This document shows positions 29,365 through 37,965 of a stretch of DNA of 64,000 nt, one piece after another (position 1 is the first letter of the stretch; every line of letters begins with the position of its first letter). The position numbers were made by a program, and so were the translations under genes. The notes below the pieces were generated by a model that was given only the letters and a program-made list of their open reading frames with translations, did not search any database and was not told where the DNA came from. The DNA comes from Elusimicrobiota bacterium (GTDB lineage: Bacteria; Elusimicrobiota; UBA5214; JBBAAG01): positions 1 to 64,000 of the forward strand of contig JBBAAG010000007.1 of the NCBI GenBank assembly GCA_041658405.1, in the 5' to 3' direction.

Positions 29365-30108
29365 ATGCCGTTACGTAAATCCAGGAATATGATTGATGCA
29401 AATGACCCGCGGGTGTCCCAATTTGGGCATCCTGCGCCGCCATGGATGGTGAACTATGCGGATCTAATGACAGAACTCGTATGTTTTTTTGTTATACTTT
29501 ATGCACTTGGCGCGGCATTGAATAAGGATATGCAGAACGCACAGGAAAAAATTCAGGAATTGTTAAAAGAAGGTACAATCCAGGGTAAGGCGGAGATGAC
29601 TAAGGAAGGGTTGAAGTTGACTCTCGAAGAACAAGGGAAGATCGCGTTTTTTGAAAGCGGGAAAGCGGATGTAACTCCTGATATGAACGCTATGCTTGAC
29701 AAACTTGCGCCGGTATTCGATGACCTAAAAAACGATATTTTGGTGGAAGGGCATACGGATAACCGCCCGATTAACAGCCCGCAGTTTCCGTCAAACTGGG
29801 AGCTTTCAACTGCACGCGCTACGAGTATCATCAAATATTTGATTAACTCAAAAGGTATGGCGCCTAAACGTTTATCTGCCATAGGATACGGCGAGTTTCG
29901 CCCTGTCGCGGTGAATGATTCTGAGGAGAATATGCAAAAAAACCGTAGGGTTGTGTTTTTGATTAAAACCGAATCGTATAAGTCGGAATTGCAGGCAGAA
30001 GAAAATGCGGAAGAAGGAACGGCAGGAGAACAAACTACGGGAGTTAATACCCAGGAAAATACGCAGGTGGAAGTAAGTCAGGATACATCCACAGCAGTGA
30101 GTCAGTAA
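29365..30108 (+). CDS. motB: MotB-type stator subunit with OmpA-like peptidoglycan-binding domain
   Basis: 247 residues. A short cytoplasmic N-terminus with PPWMVNYADLM leads to one membrane helix (about 28-50) containing the essential ion-binding Asp of the YAD motif. An additional Glu stands four residues later (YADLMTELVCFF), where MotB usually has a non-polar residue. Residues 105-205 are an OmpA/MotB peptidoglycan-binding domain: VEGHTDNRPI, NWELSTARA, RLSAIGYGEFRPV and KNRRVVFLI. A low-complexity Gln/Thr/Glu tail of about 40 residues ends the protein. It anchors the stator to the cell wall. It starts 34 bases after motA and is certainly co-transcribed. Confidence 0.94.
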   Translation: MPLRKSRNMIDANDPRVSQFGHPAPPWMVNYADLMTELVCFFVILYALGAALNKDMQNAQEKIQELLKEGTIQGKAEMTKEGLKLTLEEQGKIAFFESGKADVTPDMNAMLDKLAPVFDDLKNDILVEGHTDNRPINSPQFPSNWELSTARATSIIKYLINSKGMAPKRLSAIGYGEFRPVAVNDSEENMQKNRRVVFLIKTESYKSELQAEENAEEGTAGEQTTGVNTQENTQVEVSQDTSTAVSQ

Positions 30109-30154
30109 TAATTTTATATAGGTCATGAGGTTTGAAAGGAGTAAAGTAGAGAAA

Positions 30155-32944
30155 ATGGTTGTTAAGAAGAAAAAAATGGTAGCTAAGAAAATTGGGAAAA
30201 AAGTTGGGAATAAGAAGTACGTATACTTTTTTGGCGGCGGGAAAGCAGACGGGAAAGAAAGTATGAAAGATCTTCTCGGCGGGAAAGGTGCAAACCTTGC
30301 TGAGATGGCAGGGCATCCTAAATTACGGTTACCGGTTCCCCCGGGTTTTACTATAACTACAGAAGTGTGTACATATTATTATCAGAACGGGAAGAAGTAT
30401 CCCGGTGTTTTGAGCCAGCAGGTGAATGACTCAATGGCAAGAGTTGAAGTGTTAATGGGTAAAAAGTTTGGTGATTCGGAAAACCCGTTGCTTGTTTCTG
30501 TCCGTTCCGGTGCGAGAAAATCTATGCCGGGTATGATGGAAACTGTTTTAAATGTTGGGTTGAATATGAAAACTATCCCCGGCCTTATCAAACAAACGGG
30601 GAATGAACGGTTTGTGTACGACGCGTACCGCCGGTTGATAATGATGTATTCAGATGTTGTGATGGAAAAAGCGTCTGGAATAGAACCTCAGGAAGGTAAA
30701 GGTATCCGTAAAGTTTTAGATGAAAAAATTGGAGCGCTAAAAGCTTCAAAAGGGTACCAGTCGGATACTGAAATCACAGCGGATGAATTAAAGGCGTTAG
30801 TTGCTGATTTTAAGGTTACCATCAAACAGGTATTAGGGAAAGAATTCCCGGATGACGCGCAGGAACAGTTGTGGGGCGGTATCGGTGCGGTATTTTCGAG
30901 TTGGAACGGTAAACGCGCAATTGATTACCGCAGGATTGAACGTATTCCTGATGAATGGGGTACCGCGGTTAATGTACAGTCTATGGTGTTTGGTAATATG
31001 GGTAACGATTCCGCGACCGGTGTTGCGTTCAGCCGTAATCCCGGTTCAGGTGAAAACCAGTTTTATGGTGAGTATCTCGTAAATGCTCAGGGTGAAGATG
31101 TTGTTGCGGGTACACGCACGCCATCACCGATTAATGAATATTCAAAGAATGATCAGAGTAAGCATCTTAAGACATTGCAGCAGTTTATGCCGGTAATTTA
31201 TAAGGAACTGGATGATATACAGTTAAGGCTGGAACAGCATTATCATGATATGCAGGATATTGAGTTTACCATAGAGAAAGGTAAACTGTTTATGTTGCAG
31301 TGCCGCGTTGGTAAACGTAACGGCGTTGCGGCGGTACGTATGGCAGTTGAGATGGTGAAAGAAAAAATGATTGACGCAAAGACTGCTATCATGCGTGTAG
31401 GGCCTAACCAGTTAGTTGAACTTCTTCTCCCGATGATAGATCCTAAGGCGGAAGCTGCAAACAGCGCGATTGCAAAAGGATTACCCGCAGGTCCCGGCGG
31501 GGCGATAGGGCGTGCGGTATTTAACTCAGCGGATGCGATAGAATGGGCAGCAAAAGGGGAAAAGGTTATTCTTGTACGTGAAGAAACATCGCCGGAAGAT
31601 GTGGGCGGGATGCATAAAGCGCAGGCGATACTTACGAGTAAAGGCGGGATGACAAGCCACGCGGCATTAGTTGCACGTGGCTGGGGTAAGTGTTGTATAG
31701 TAGGTTGCGGCGAAGTCGAGATCCTGGATGATGGTAAGAGTTTTAAAACAAAAAAAGGTACTGTCATCAAAGAAGGTGACTGGTTGAGCCTTAATGGTAC
31801 AAAAGGGCTGGTTTATCAAGGCAAACTGCCGTTAGTGGATATTGATCTCGATAATAACCTCTCGTATACTGATCTTATGAAAATGGTGGATAAAGTACGT
31901 GTGTTAAAAGTTCGTACAAATGCGGATACTCCGAAGGATGCGGCACAGGCAATTAAGTTTGGCGCACAGGGTATTGGTTTGTTCCGTACGGAACATATGT
32001 TCTATGGTGAAGGAAGCGATAAACCGTTGTTCTTGCTGCGTAAGATGATTATGTCAAAGACATTGGAGGAACGAAAGAAAGCACTGGAACAGTTGTTCCC
32101 GTTCGTAAAGAACGATGTAAAAGCTACGTTAGAAACTATGGATGGTTATCCTGTAACGATAAGGTTGCTTGACCCGCCGTTACACGAGTTTGTTCCTCAT
32201 AGCGAAGATAAACTTCAGGCATTAGCCACGGAACTTGGTGTTGATATGTCCGAACTAAACAAGCGCGCGGATTCATTACGCGAATCTAACCCGATGCTTG
32301 GCCATCGCGGGGTGAGGTTAGGAGTGACATATCCGGAGATAACCGAAATGCAGGTACGCGCAATTCTTGAAGCTGCAGCGGAGATCATTAAGGCCGGGAA
32401 AAAAGCGATTCCAGAAATTATGATTCCCGTTACATGCACGCAAAACGAACTGGTTAACCAAAAAGTGCTGGTTGATAAGGTTTATAAAGAAGTCCTTGCG
32501 AAGTTCGGGATGAAGAAACTGAGTTTTATGTATGGTACGATGATAGAAATCCCGCGGGCAGCGTTACAAGCGGCAAAAATGGCGGAAGCTGCCGAGTTTT
32601 TCTCGTTTGGTACTAATGACCTTACACAAATGACGTTTGGTTTTAGCCGTGATGATATCGGGAGTTTCTTGCCGGATTATCTTGAACACAAAATATTACC
32701 CGCAGATCCCTTCCAGACAATAGACCAGCCGGCGGTTGGTGAACTTATTAAGTTCGGTATCACCCGCGGAAGGTCAGTAAGGAAGGATTTGAAGGTTGGT
32801 ATTTGCGGGGAACATGGCGGGGATGCGGATTCCGTAAAGTTCTGCCATAGAGTTGGTATGAACTACGTATCGTGTTCACCGTTCAGAGTACCGATAGCGC
32901 GCTTAGCGGCAGCGCATGCGGCTCTTGAAGATAAGAAAAAATAG
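30155..32944 (+). CDS. ppdK: Pyruvate,phosphate dikinase
   Basis: 929 residues from ATG 30155, about 50 residues longer than typical only through a Lys-rich N-terminus; an in-frame ATG at 30125 is possible. It interconverts pyruvate, ATP and phosphate with phosphoenolpyruvate, AMP and pyrophosphate in the cytosol. Domains in order: ATP-grasp-type nucleotide-binding domain (LLGGKGANLAEM, SVRSGARKSMPGMM), the swivelling phosphohistidine domain with GGMTSHAALVARGWGK containing the catalytic His, and the C-terminal PEP-binding barrel (GLFRTEHMFY, MLGHRGVRLG, GICGEHGG). It serves either glycolysis with pyrophosphate or gluconeogenesis in anaerobes. It lies 46 bases after motB, but no functional link to the motor is evident. 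Confidence 0.97.
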   Translation: MVVKKKKMVAKKIGKKVGNKKYVYFFGGGKADGKESMKDLLGGKGANLAEMAGHPKLRLPVPPGFTITTEVCTYYYQNGKKYPGVLSQQVNDSMARVEVLMGKKFGDSENPLLVSVRSGARKSMPGMMETVLNVGLNMKTIPGLIKQTGNERFVYDAYRRLIMMYSDVVMEKASGIEPQEGKGIRKVLDEKIGALKASKGYQSDTEITADELKALVADFKVTIKQVLGKEFPDDAQEQLWGGIGAVFSSWNGKRAIDYRRIERIPDEWGTAVNVQSMVFGNMGNDSATGVAFSRNPGSGENQFYGEYLVNAQGEDVVAGTRTPSPINEYSKNDQSKHLKTLQQFMPVIYKELDDIQLRLEQHYHDMQDIEFTIEKGKLFMLQCRVGKRNGVAAVRMAVEMVKEKMIDAKTAIMRVGPNQLVELLLPMIDPKAEAANSAIAKGLPAGPGGAIGRAVFNSADAIEWAAKGEKVILVREETSPEDVGGMHKAQAILTSKGGMTSHAALVARGWGKCCIVGCGEVEILDDGKSFKTKKGTVIKEGDWLSLNGTKGLVYQGKLPLVDIDLDNNLSYTDLMKMVDKVRVLKVRTNADTPKDAAQAIKFGAQGIGLFRTEHMFYGEGSDKPLFLLRKMIMSKTLEERKKALEQLFPFVKNDVKATLETMDGYPVTIRLLDPPLHEFVPHSEDKLQALATELGVDMSELNKRADSLRESNPMLGHRGVRLGVTYPEITEMQVRAILEAAAEIIKAGKKAIPEIMIPVTCTQNELVNQKVLVDKVYKEVLAKFGMKKLSFMYGTMIEIPRAALQAAKMAEAAEFFSFGTNDLTQMTFGFSRDDIGSFLPDYLEHKILPADPFQTIDQPAVGELIKFGITRGRSVRKDLKVGICGEHGGDADSVKFCHRVGMNYVSCSPFRVPIARLAAAHAALEDKKK

Positions 32945-32957
32945 TTGGAATTATTGT

Positions 32958-33027
32958 CTACGATGATACAGACGCCGGAAATCAGGGGGAGTAATCTTTC
33001 TGTCATCCGGCCTCTGGCGTCGTGGGT
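32958..33027 (+). repeat. Imperfect inverted repeat in the ppdK downstream gap
   Basis: GACGCCGG and CCGGCCTCTGGCGTC form an imperfect inverted repeat (outer GACGCC/GGCGTC pairs) in the 104-base gap between ppdK and the next gene. It could be a weak hairpin or the remnant of a dispersed element; no T-run follows. Confidence 0.25.
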
Positions 33028-33048
33028 GTTGATGGAGTAATAGTAATA

Positions 33049-34020
33049 ATGTTTATAACTGACGAGTTTAAAGGTGAGAAACGCAGTTTATTCGTGTTTT
33101 TGTTGATCGCAGCATCAATAATTATTGCGTATAATTTCTATAGTAAGGTTGAGAAACGGTTTTTTGATATCGCTCTGTACCGTCATGCGGAAATTATTAA
33201 CCATACTGCTGCGGAGCCGTATAACCATCGCGTGCTTATGCCATACATCTTTGATGTTTCGACAAAGGTGTTGTCAAAATTTTGTTCACATGATTTTGCG
33301 TTTAAATTAACATTTTTAACGTACGATTTTATCTGTATATTTTTACTGCTATATCTTATTTACCGGTTGTTGAATAAGTTTTTTACTGACTTTTACCTGA
33401 AACTATTCGGAACATTATGGACTGCGTTATCTCTGGTGCTTGCTTTACGTACTATAAGCTATGGTTCATGGATGTTGTTGGAAACTGTAGTCTTTGTAGC
33501 GGGTGTGCTGTTTATGTTCAAGAAACAGTATGTGCCTCTGTTTTTATGCACTCTTGTATCCGCATTTAACCGTGAAACCGCGGTGTTCCTGATATTAGCA
33601 TATTATTTTCAGTTATCTTTTGACCATAATATTAGTCCCAGTGTAAAAGCGTTAAGAATAGGCGGGTTGATTGCTGCGTATCTTGTTTCGGTGATAGTTT
33701 TGAAATCATTTAATATCCCGGGTATATTTGAGTTCGCGGTTATGCAGTTTAAGGAAAATATCGCGTCGCCTGTATTGATAGTAAAAAATTTGGCTACCAT
33801 AACGTTATTGTTCAACGTTTTTATATTCCTTGCGTATAAAGGGTACCGGTACTCAGAATATTTTGTTAAACGTTTATTTCTTGTCATACCGTTTATCGTA
33901 ATAGGTTATGTGTTTTTCTCGCCGTGGAATGAAATCGTGACATTGATACCGTTGTATGCAGTTTTATTGCCGGCAGGGTTATTCTACGCGAAACGTATTA
34001 TTTCGGATATGGCGTATTGA
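33049..34020 (+). CDS. Polytopic membrane protein, GT-C-like, function unknown
   Basis: 323 residues from ATG 33049 (GGAG 12 bases upstream; a GTG at 33022 would add nine residues). About nine to ten membrane helices. Two motifs stand out: PYNHRVLMPY in the first large loop and NRETAVFL mid-protein. Similar N-H-R and N-R-E-T motifs occur in uncharacterised bacterial membrane proteins related to GT-C glycosyltransferases and polysaccharide polymerases. No clear donor-binding DxD motif is seen, so an enzymatic role is not claimed. It stands alone between ppdK and a convergent operon; its stop codon lies in a hairpin shared with that operon. Confidence 0.75.
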   Translation: MFITDEFKGEKRSLFVFLLIAASIIIAYNFYSKVEKRFFDIALYRHAEIINHTAAEPYNHRVLMPYIFDVSTKVLSKFCSHDFAFKLTFLTYDFICIFLLLYLIYRLLNKFFTDFYLKLFGTLWTALSLVLALRTISYGSWMLLETVVFVAGVLFMFKKQYVPLFLCTLVSAFNRETAVFLILAYYFQLSFDHNISPSVKALRIGGLIAAYLVSVIVLKSFNIPGIFEFAVMQFKENIASPVLIVKNLATITLLFNVFIFLAYKGYRYSEYFVKRLFLVIPFIVIGYVFFSPWNEIVTLIPLYAVLLPAGLFYAKRIISDMAY

Positions 34021-34039
34021 GAATACGTTAATTCTCAAT
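34016..34039. terminator. Hairpin between convergent genes
   Basis: A nine-pair perfect stem ATTGAGAAT/ATTCTCAAT with loop ACGTTA includes the stop codons of both flanking convergent genes. It lacks a T-run on either side, so it could be a bidirectional terminator or an mRNA 3'-end stabiliser. Confidence 0.45.
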
Positions 34040-34816
34040 TCCGGTATTACTTTTCTCCAGCCATCCTTTAAGGTGTTCCGAAGGTAAGTTAATGGCATAC
34101 CAATGGTTATCAGCACCAAGTATTATAACGTGTTTACCTTCTGGGATGTTAAAACTTGTTACGTATTCCTGTCCAGGGCCGGAGTACACAGGCGTTTGAT
34201 CAACAATAACCGTTGCCCATGTATTGTTCTCAAATATTTGCCAGCGTGTAAAGAATAATGTTCCTGAAATTATCAATACTGCAGCACTTGCTAATGTCAG
34301 CCAATAGTATGAACGTGAGGTTGTTAGTATGTATAACATCCATAGGATGGAAAATATGAGTGAACATACTATTAATGCTGCCAGTAATTCAGTAGTTTTG
34401 AAGTAGCTTAAGGTGCGTTCAAAAAAGTTGGTCCACACTTTTTCATTTCTTATCCGGCATGTAAAGTTTAAGTTATGGCGGATATCTTCATCCCGCGGGG
34501 AGAGGCGTAGCCCACGGCGGTAGTTGAGGATAGCTTTGCCGAATTCGTTATTGCGGTAGTATGCATTACCTAGGTTATAGTATACTGAAGCGTTAATTTT
34601 TGATTGCCCTGTTAATTTTTCGCCATGCATTATTGCTGCTGCAAAATCCATGCGTTCATATGCTTTATTCATCTCATCATATAATTGCCATGGTGTCACA
34701 GCGGTTGGGGTGGAAATCAAGGGTGTAGGCTGTGCAGATATTGCGTGTCCGCAGAAAACAATGAGTTGAACTGTGATCATTATGATTAATGACATAAATT
34801 TGTGTGTTTTTTTCAT
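34028..34816 (-). CDS. batE: BatE-like TPR/SH3 membrane protein
   Basis: 262 residues: a signal sequence (about 8-28), TPR repeats (about 45-120, with VYYNLGNAYYRNNEFGKAILNYRRGL), two membrane helices (about 143-163 and 172-190), and a bacterial SH3-like domain (about 200-255: PVYSGPGQEYVTSFNIPEG, WYAIN, GWLEK). This TPR-TM-TM-SH3 layout is that of BatE in Bat aerotolerance operons. It is the last gene of the operon, and its ATG overlaps the stop of the L,D-transpeptidase gene (ATGA). The SH3 domain probably faces the periplasm and may contact the wall. BatE's molecular role is not established. Confidence 0.8.
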   Translation of the reverse strand: MKKTHKFMSLIIMITVQLIVFCGHAISAQPTPLISTPTAVTPWQLYDEMNKAYERMDFAAAIMHGEKLTGQSKINASVYYNLGNAYYRNNEFGKAILNYRRGLRLSPRDEDIRHNLNFTCRIRNEKVWTNFFERTLSYFKTTELLAALIVCSLIFSILWMLYILTTSRSYYWLTLASAAVLIISGTLFFTRWQIFENNTWATVIVDQTPVYSGPGQEYVTSFNIPEGKHVIILGADNHWYAINLPSEHLKGWLEKSNTGIEN

Positions 34817-35454
34817 GGTAATATCACTACCTTGGTTCCTGTCTTAATATTCTTCACTAATTGTTTTATATCAGTGTTCAACATTCGCACGCATCCTTGT
34901 GAGGCTGGATGCTGTATTGATGCAGGGTCATTATTACCGTGAATGGCAATCCCGCTGCCGGGGCCTACGTACTTACCGGCTTTTTTGGGTACTTGTCCGG
35001 CTATACAGGCGGTTTCATAACTACGGAGATCGGTTTTATTAGGATAATTTATGCCGATATACGCATAGCCATATGCGTTTGTTCCGAGGTCAACTCCGGG
35101 TTGTCCATACTTATGATACCCGTTTTTTGCGAGGTAATTACGTTTATTTAATGTCGCAAGTTTTTTGTATTCCTGCGACTTCACGGGCATGTCCCTGGTC
35201 ATAATTTCTGTTATGCGATAAGTACCTTCCGGTGTGCGGTTGTCACCCTGGTAACGTTTGGGTTTTAAATCAGGATTCAAGCCAATGGATACTGGGTATG
35301 TGGAGATAACGGTATTATCATCGGACATCAATGAAAGTTTATACTGTGATTTATTGACTCTGATATATACATCCTGTTGCGTGTGAGTTAACTCCGGAAA
35401 TGTAAAGAAAAAAAGTGTTATTGATATATAAAATACAGGTTTGGCAAAGTTCAT
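34813..35454 (-). CDS. L,D-transpeptidase (YkuD/ErfK family)
   Basis: 213 residues from ATG 35454, chosen because GGAG lies eight bases upstream and the ATG overlaps the batD stop (ATGA); a longer reading begins at 35499. After a signal sequence (residues 1-26) comes a YkuD domain with IHGNNDP (catalytic His region) and SQGCVRM (catalytic Cys), plus GDNRTPEGTYRI typical of the family. These enzymes form 3-3 crosslinks in peptidoglycan or attach proteins to it, in the periplasm. Its insertion between batD and batE, with translational overlap on both sides, ties it to the Bat complex and suggests envelope maintenance. Confidence 0.9.
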   Translation of the reverse strand: MNFAKPVFYISITLFFFTFPELTHTQQDVYIRVNKSQYKLSLMSDDNTVISTYPVSIGLNPDLKPKRYQGDNRTPEGTYRITEIMTRDMPVKSQEYKKLATLNKRNYLAKNGYHKYGQPGVDLGTNAYGYAYIGINYPNKTDLRSYETACIAGQVPKKAGKYVGPGSGIAIHGNNDPASIQHPASQGCVRMLNTDIKQLVKNIKTGTKVVILP

Positions 35455-37286
35455 AGGTGTTTCTCCAGTTTTTTTATCATTTCTTCTACTCTGACACATA
35501 ACTCGTTGTTTTCACCGGTAGTTTTGCCGGGTGCGAACCTTAATAAATCCAGGTCTTCGCATACGTTTACGGTTTGTTTGACAGTATCCTCAGCGATGTG
35601 TTTTTCTAATAATAAAGTTTCAATCTGTGTCAGGGTAAGCCCGGCGGAGTATAAGCCAAACTTATCCGCAAGGTATTGATAGAAAATACCGGTAAGTTCA
35701 GCGCTAACTGTTTCACAGGATAATGTTTTACATTTATTTGAAAGACGTCTTAATTGTTTTCTCGCAGTATTACCTGCGCGGCTGTGACGTACCTTGTTTA
35801 CGTCTTTCCCGATAACATCCCGGTATCGTTGATACCCAAGGGTTCCAAGTGGGGCAAAGATGGGTAGTATAAATAATAACATTAAGAACGGGTTGAACCG
35901 TATTGGCATGGCAAATGTGGTATTATTCCCGGTTTTTATATGCCTGATATCCGTAGAGAGTAGTTTAATATCATTGTTTACACTATCAGTACCTGTGGTA
36001 CCGGGTATCTGAGAAGCTCCGGTTGTACCGGCTAAAGTCTTAACTCCGTCTATGCCCGGTGTTACCGTAACAGATATGGGGTTTGTGTTTTTTGTAACAT
36101 AATTACCCTGTGAAGGATTGAAGTATGAGTATGAAATAGAAGGGATAACATGTTTCCCTACTGTTTGAGGGATAATAACTGTTTTAAAAGTTTTTGAACC
36201 ATGGACAATACCGTTATCTTTGGTGGTGGTTACATTAGAAAGAGTATCGTATTTTCTAAAGTTAAGCATCTGAGGTAGTGAAGGTTCAGTGATTGTTTTG
36301 ATATTACCGGTTCCCGCGACAGTGAGTATAAGATTTACTGCGTCGCCGAGTTTTATTTCGGTTTTATCAGTTTTTGCGGTTAATGAGTAATTACCGACCG
36401 TACCGTTGAACCCAGCGGGTTTGTTGTCCGGTAACGGTAAAACTGTTACGGAGACGGGTTCGGAATTCAATGTCAGCACTTTCCCGCCGGAGAAAAAGCC
36501 GCGGAAAAAGTCATCGCCAAAGGGGTCGTTCGAAGTGTCTTCAACCGCTATCTTCAACTGTGCCTGTCCTATATTAAACTTACCTGCTGTAGTAGGAAAG
36601 AGTGCAGTGCGGAATTCGGTTACCATATAACGTTTGCCGTTATATACGGTTTGGTATTCCTTCCGCGGGGATAATTCTTCTGCCCAAAAGCCGTTGGTAA
36701 CCGGCGGCTGAAATGATTGTTGTTGTAGTACCCGGATGCGGGTATAGAACTTAAATGTAAGCGTCAGTTGTTCATTGACATACACTCTGTTTTTGTCAAT
36801 AGAAGATGTTATGAATACAGGCTCGTCTTTGCCGGAAGGATTTGCACGGGTAGTGTTTTGCGCGGTTCCTATTTGATTTTGTGAAGAAGGTTGTGTGACT
36901 TCAATGGTAATCTGTTGTGATTGTATAATTTGGTTCTGGTGATTAATACTAAACTGCGGGATCATAAACTTTCCGGCTGATTTCGGTGTTAATACGTAAG
37001 AATGGTTTGCTGATGCTGAGACCGCACCGTTTATAAACGAAAAGTTTTGTGAACTGTAAGACTGTACTATATTAAAATCATTCATTGCGGGTATTGCCGG
37101 GCGGGGAAGGTTTTGTGTGTTGCCCGAGACTGTCACTTGCAAAGTAAGCTGTCCGTCAAGAGGGACTGTTGTTTTGTCTACTTCCGCGGTGATTGTGATA
37201 TCCGCCGCATAAATTGTGGTAATAATTGTTGTTGATAGAAGTAATGTGAGTAGTATAGCAATAATGTTTTTTGTCGTCATACGCAT
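35451..37286 (-). CDS. batD: BatD-like protein
   Basis: About 611 residues from ATG 37286 (other in-frame starts at 37301 and a TTG at 37307 overlap batC). A signal sequence is followed by tandem Ig-like beta domains with ITAEVDKTTVPLDGQLTLQVTV, VYVNEQLTLTFKFYT and EIKLGDAVNLILTV, the repeated 'protein of oxygen tolerance' motif. A membrane helix lies near residues 465-485 (FNPFLMLLFILPIFAPLG), followed by a cytoplasmic helical tail. BatD is a membrane-anchored periplasmic partner of the vWA proteins BatA and BatB; its exact biochemical role is unknown. It is translationally linked to batC upstream and the L,D-transpeptidase downstream. Confidence 0.88.
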   Translation of the reverse strand: MRMTTKNIIAILLTLLLSTTIITTIYAADITITAEVDKTTVPLDGQLTLQVTVSGNTQNLPRPAIPAMNDFNIVQSYSSQNFSFINGAVSASANHSYVLTPKSAGKFMIPQFSINHQNQIIQSQQITIEVTQPSSQNQIGTAQNTTRANPSGKDEPVFITSSIDKNRVYVNEQLTLTFKFYTRIRVLQQQSFQPPVTNGFWAEELSPRKEYQTVYNGKRYMVTEFRTALFPTTAGKFNIGQAQLKIAVEDTSNDPFGDDFFRGFFSGGKVLTLNSEPVSVTVLPLPDNKPAGFNGTVGNYSLTAKTDKTEIKLGDAVNLILTVAGTGNIKTITEPSLPQMLNFRKYDTLSNVTTTKDNGIVHGSKTFKTVIIPQTVGKHVIPSISYSYFNPSQGNYVTKNTNPISVTVTPGIDGVKTLAGTTGASQIPGTTGTDSVNNDIKLLSTDIRHIKTGNNTTFAMPIRFNPFLMLLFILPIFAPLGTLGYQRYRDVIGKDVNKVRHSRAGNTARKQLRRLSNKCKTLSCETVSAELTGIFYQYLADKFGLYSAGLTLTQIETLLLEKHIAEDTVKQTVNVCEDLDLLRFAPGKTTGENNELCVRVEEMIKKLEKHL

Positions 37287-37290
37287 GGCA

Positions 37291-37965
37291 TTACCAATCA
37301 TTCCCAATAGAAGGTAGCTGGGGGGTTGACATTTTGCGTTTATCCTGTGCGTCTTTCTCCTGGTTTTCTAGTGCTTCTAACAAACGTTTAGCGTCTTCTT
37401 CGCTCATATCCTTCTTTTTTTGTTCTGGCTGCTGTTGTTCCTGTTGCTGTTCATTTTGTTTTTTTTCTTTATTATCCTGTTTCTGTTTCTGTTTTTGCTG
37501 TTGTTGTTGCTGTTTATTTTGTTGTTTCGCGTTTTCTTTGAGTTTGCGTTGCGCAAATTCAAGGTTGTATTTCGCGTCTTTATCGTTGGGGTTTAATTCC
37601 AGGGATTTAGTGTAGTATTGTATGGCGTCAACCAGGTTGTTCTGGCGGAATAGACAGTTGCCAGTATTGTAATACGCTTGTGATTGAAGTTTGATGTCTT
37701 TTGAGTTTATAGCTTTTTGGTATTCTACCTTCGCGTCGTCGTATTGTTCCTTTTTATATAACGCATTGCCGAGGTTGAAACTTACCTCCGCAGAGTCAGG
37801 TGCGCTGATCTGTGCGTCACGGTATGATTCTAATGCGCGGTCATAGTCTTTGTTGTTGTAATGATAATTCCCGCGGTTGATCTTTCCCGTTGCGGATGCG
37901 TTAAGTATTGAAGGGGTGAGTATCAATAAACTGATTAATAAAAAGGCGAGGATTTTGTTTGTCAT
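37291..37965 (-). CDS. batC: BatC-like TPR protein
   Basis: 224 residues: signal sequence (1-25), about three TPRs (30-135, including AEVSFNLGNALYKKEQYDDAKVEYQ split over two repeats, and NTGNCLFRQNNLVDAIQYYTKSL), then a highly charged Lys/Gln/Glu-rich tail (140-200) containing runs of Gln. This is the BatC layout. ATG overlaps the batB stop (ATGA), with AAAGGAGG seven bases upstream. It probably assembles with BatA, BatB and BatD at the periplasmic face. Confidence 0.85.
   Translation of the reverse strand: MTNKILAFLLISLLILTPSILNASATGKINRGNYHYNNKDYDRALESYRDAQISAPDSAEVSFNLGNALYKKEQYDDAKVEYQKAINSKDIKLQSQAYYNTGNCLFRQNNLVDAIQYYTKSLELNPNDKDAKYNLEFAQRKLKENAKQQNKQQQQQQKQKQKQDNKEKKQNEQQQEQQQPEQKKKDMSEEDAKRLLEALENQEKDAQDKRKMSTPQLPSIGNDW

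Noticed and set aside
20144..30108. Part of an ordinary flagellar operon
   Set aside because: No fliE, flgB/C, fliH/I, flhA/B, fliM/N, hook or flagellin genes; the ring and switch parts are fused and flanked by surface-protein genes.
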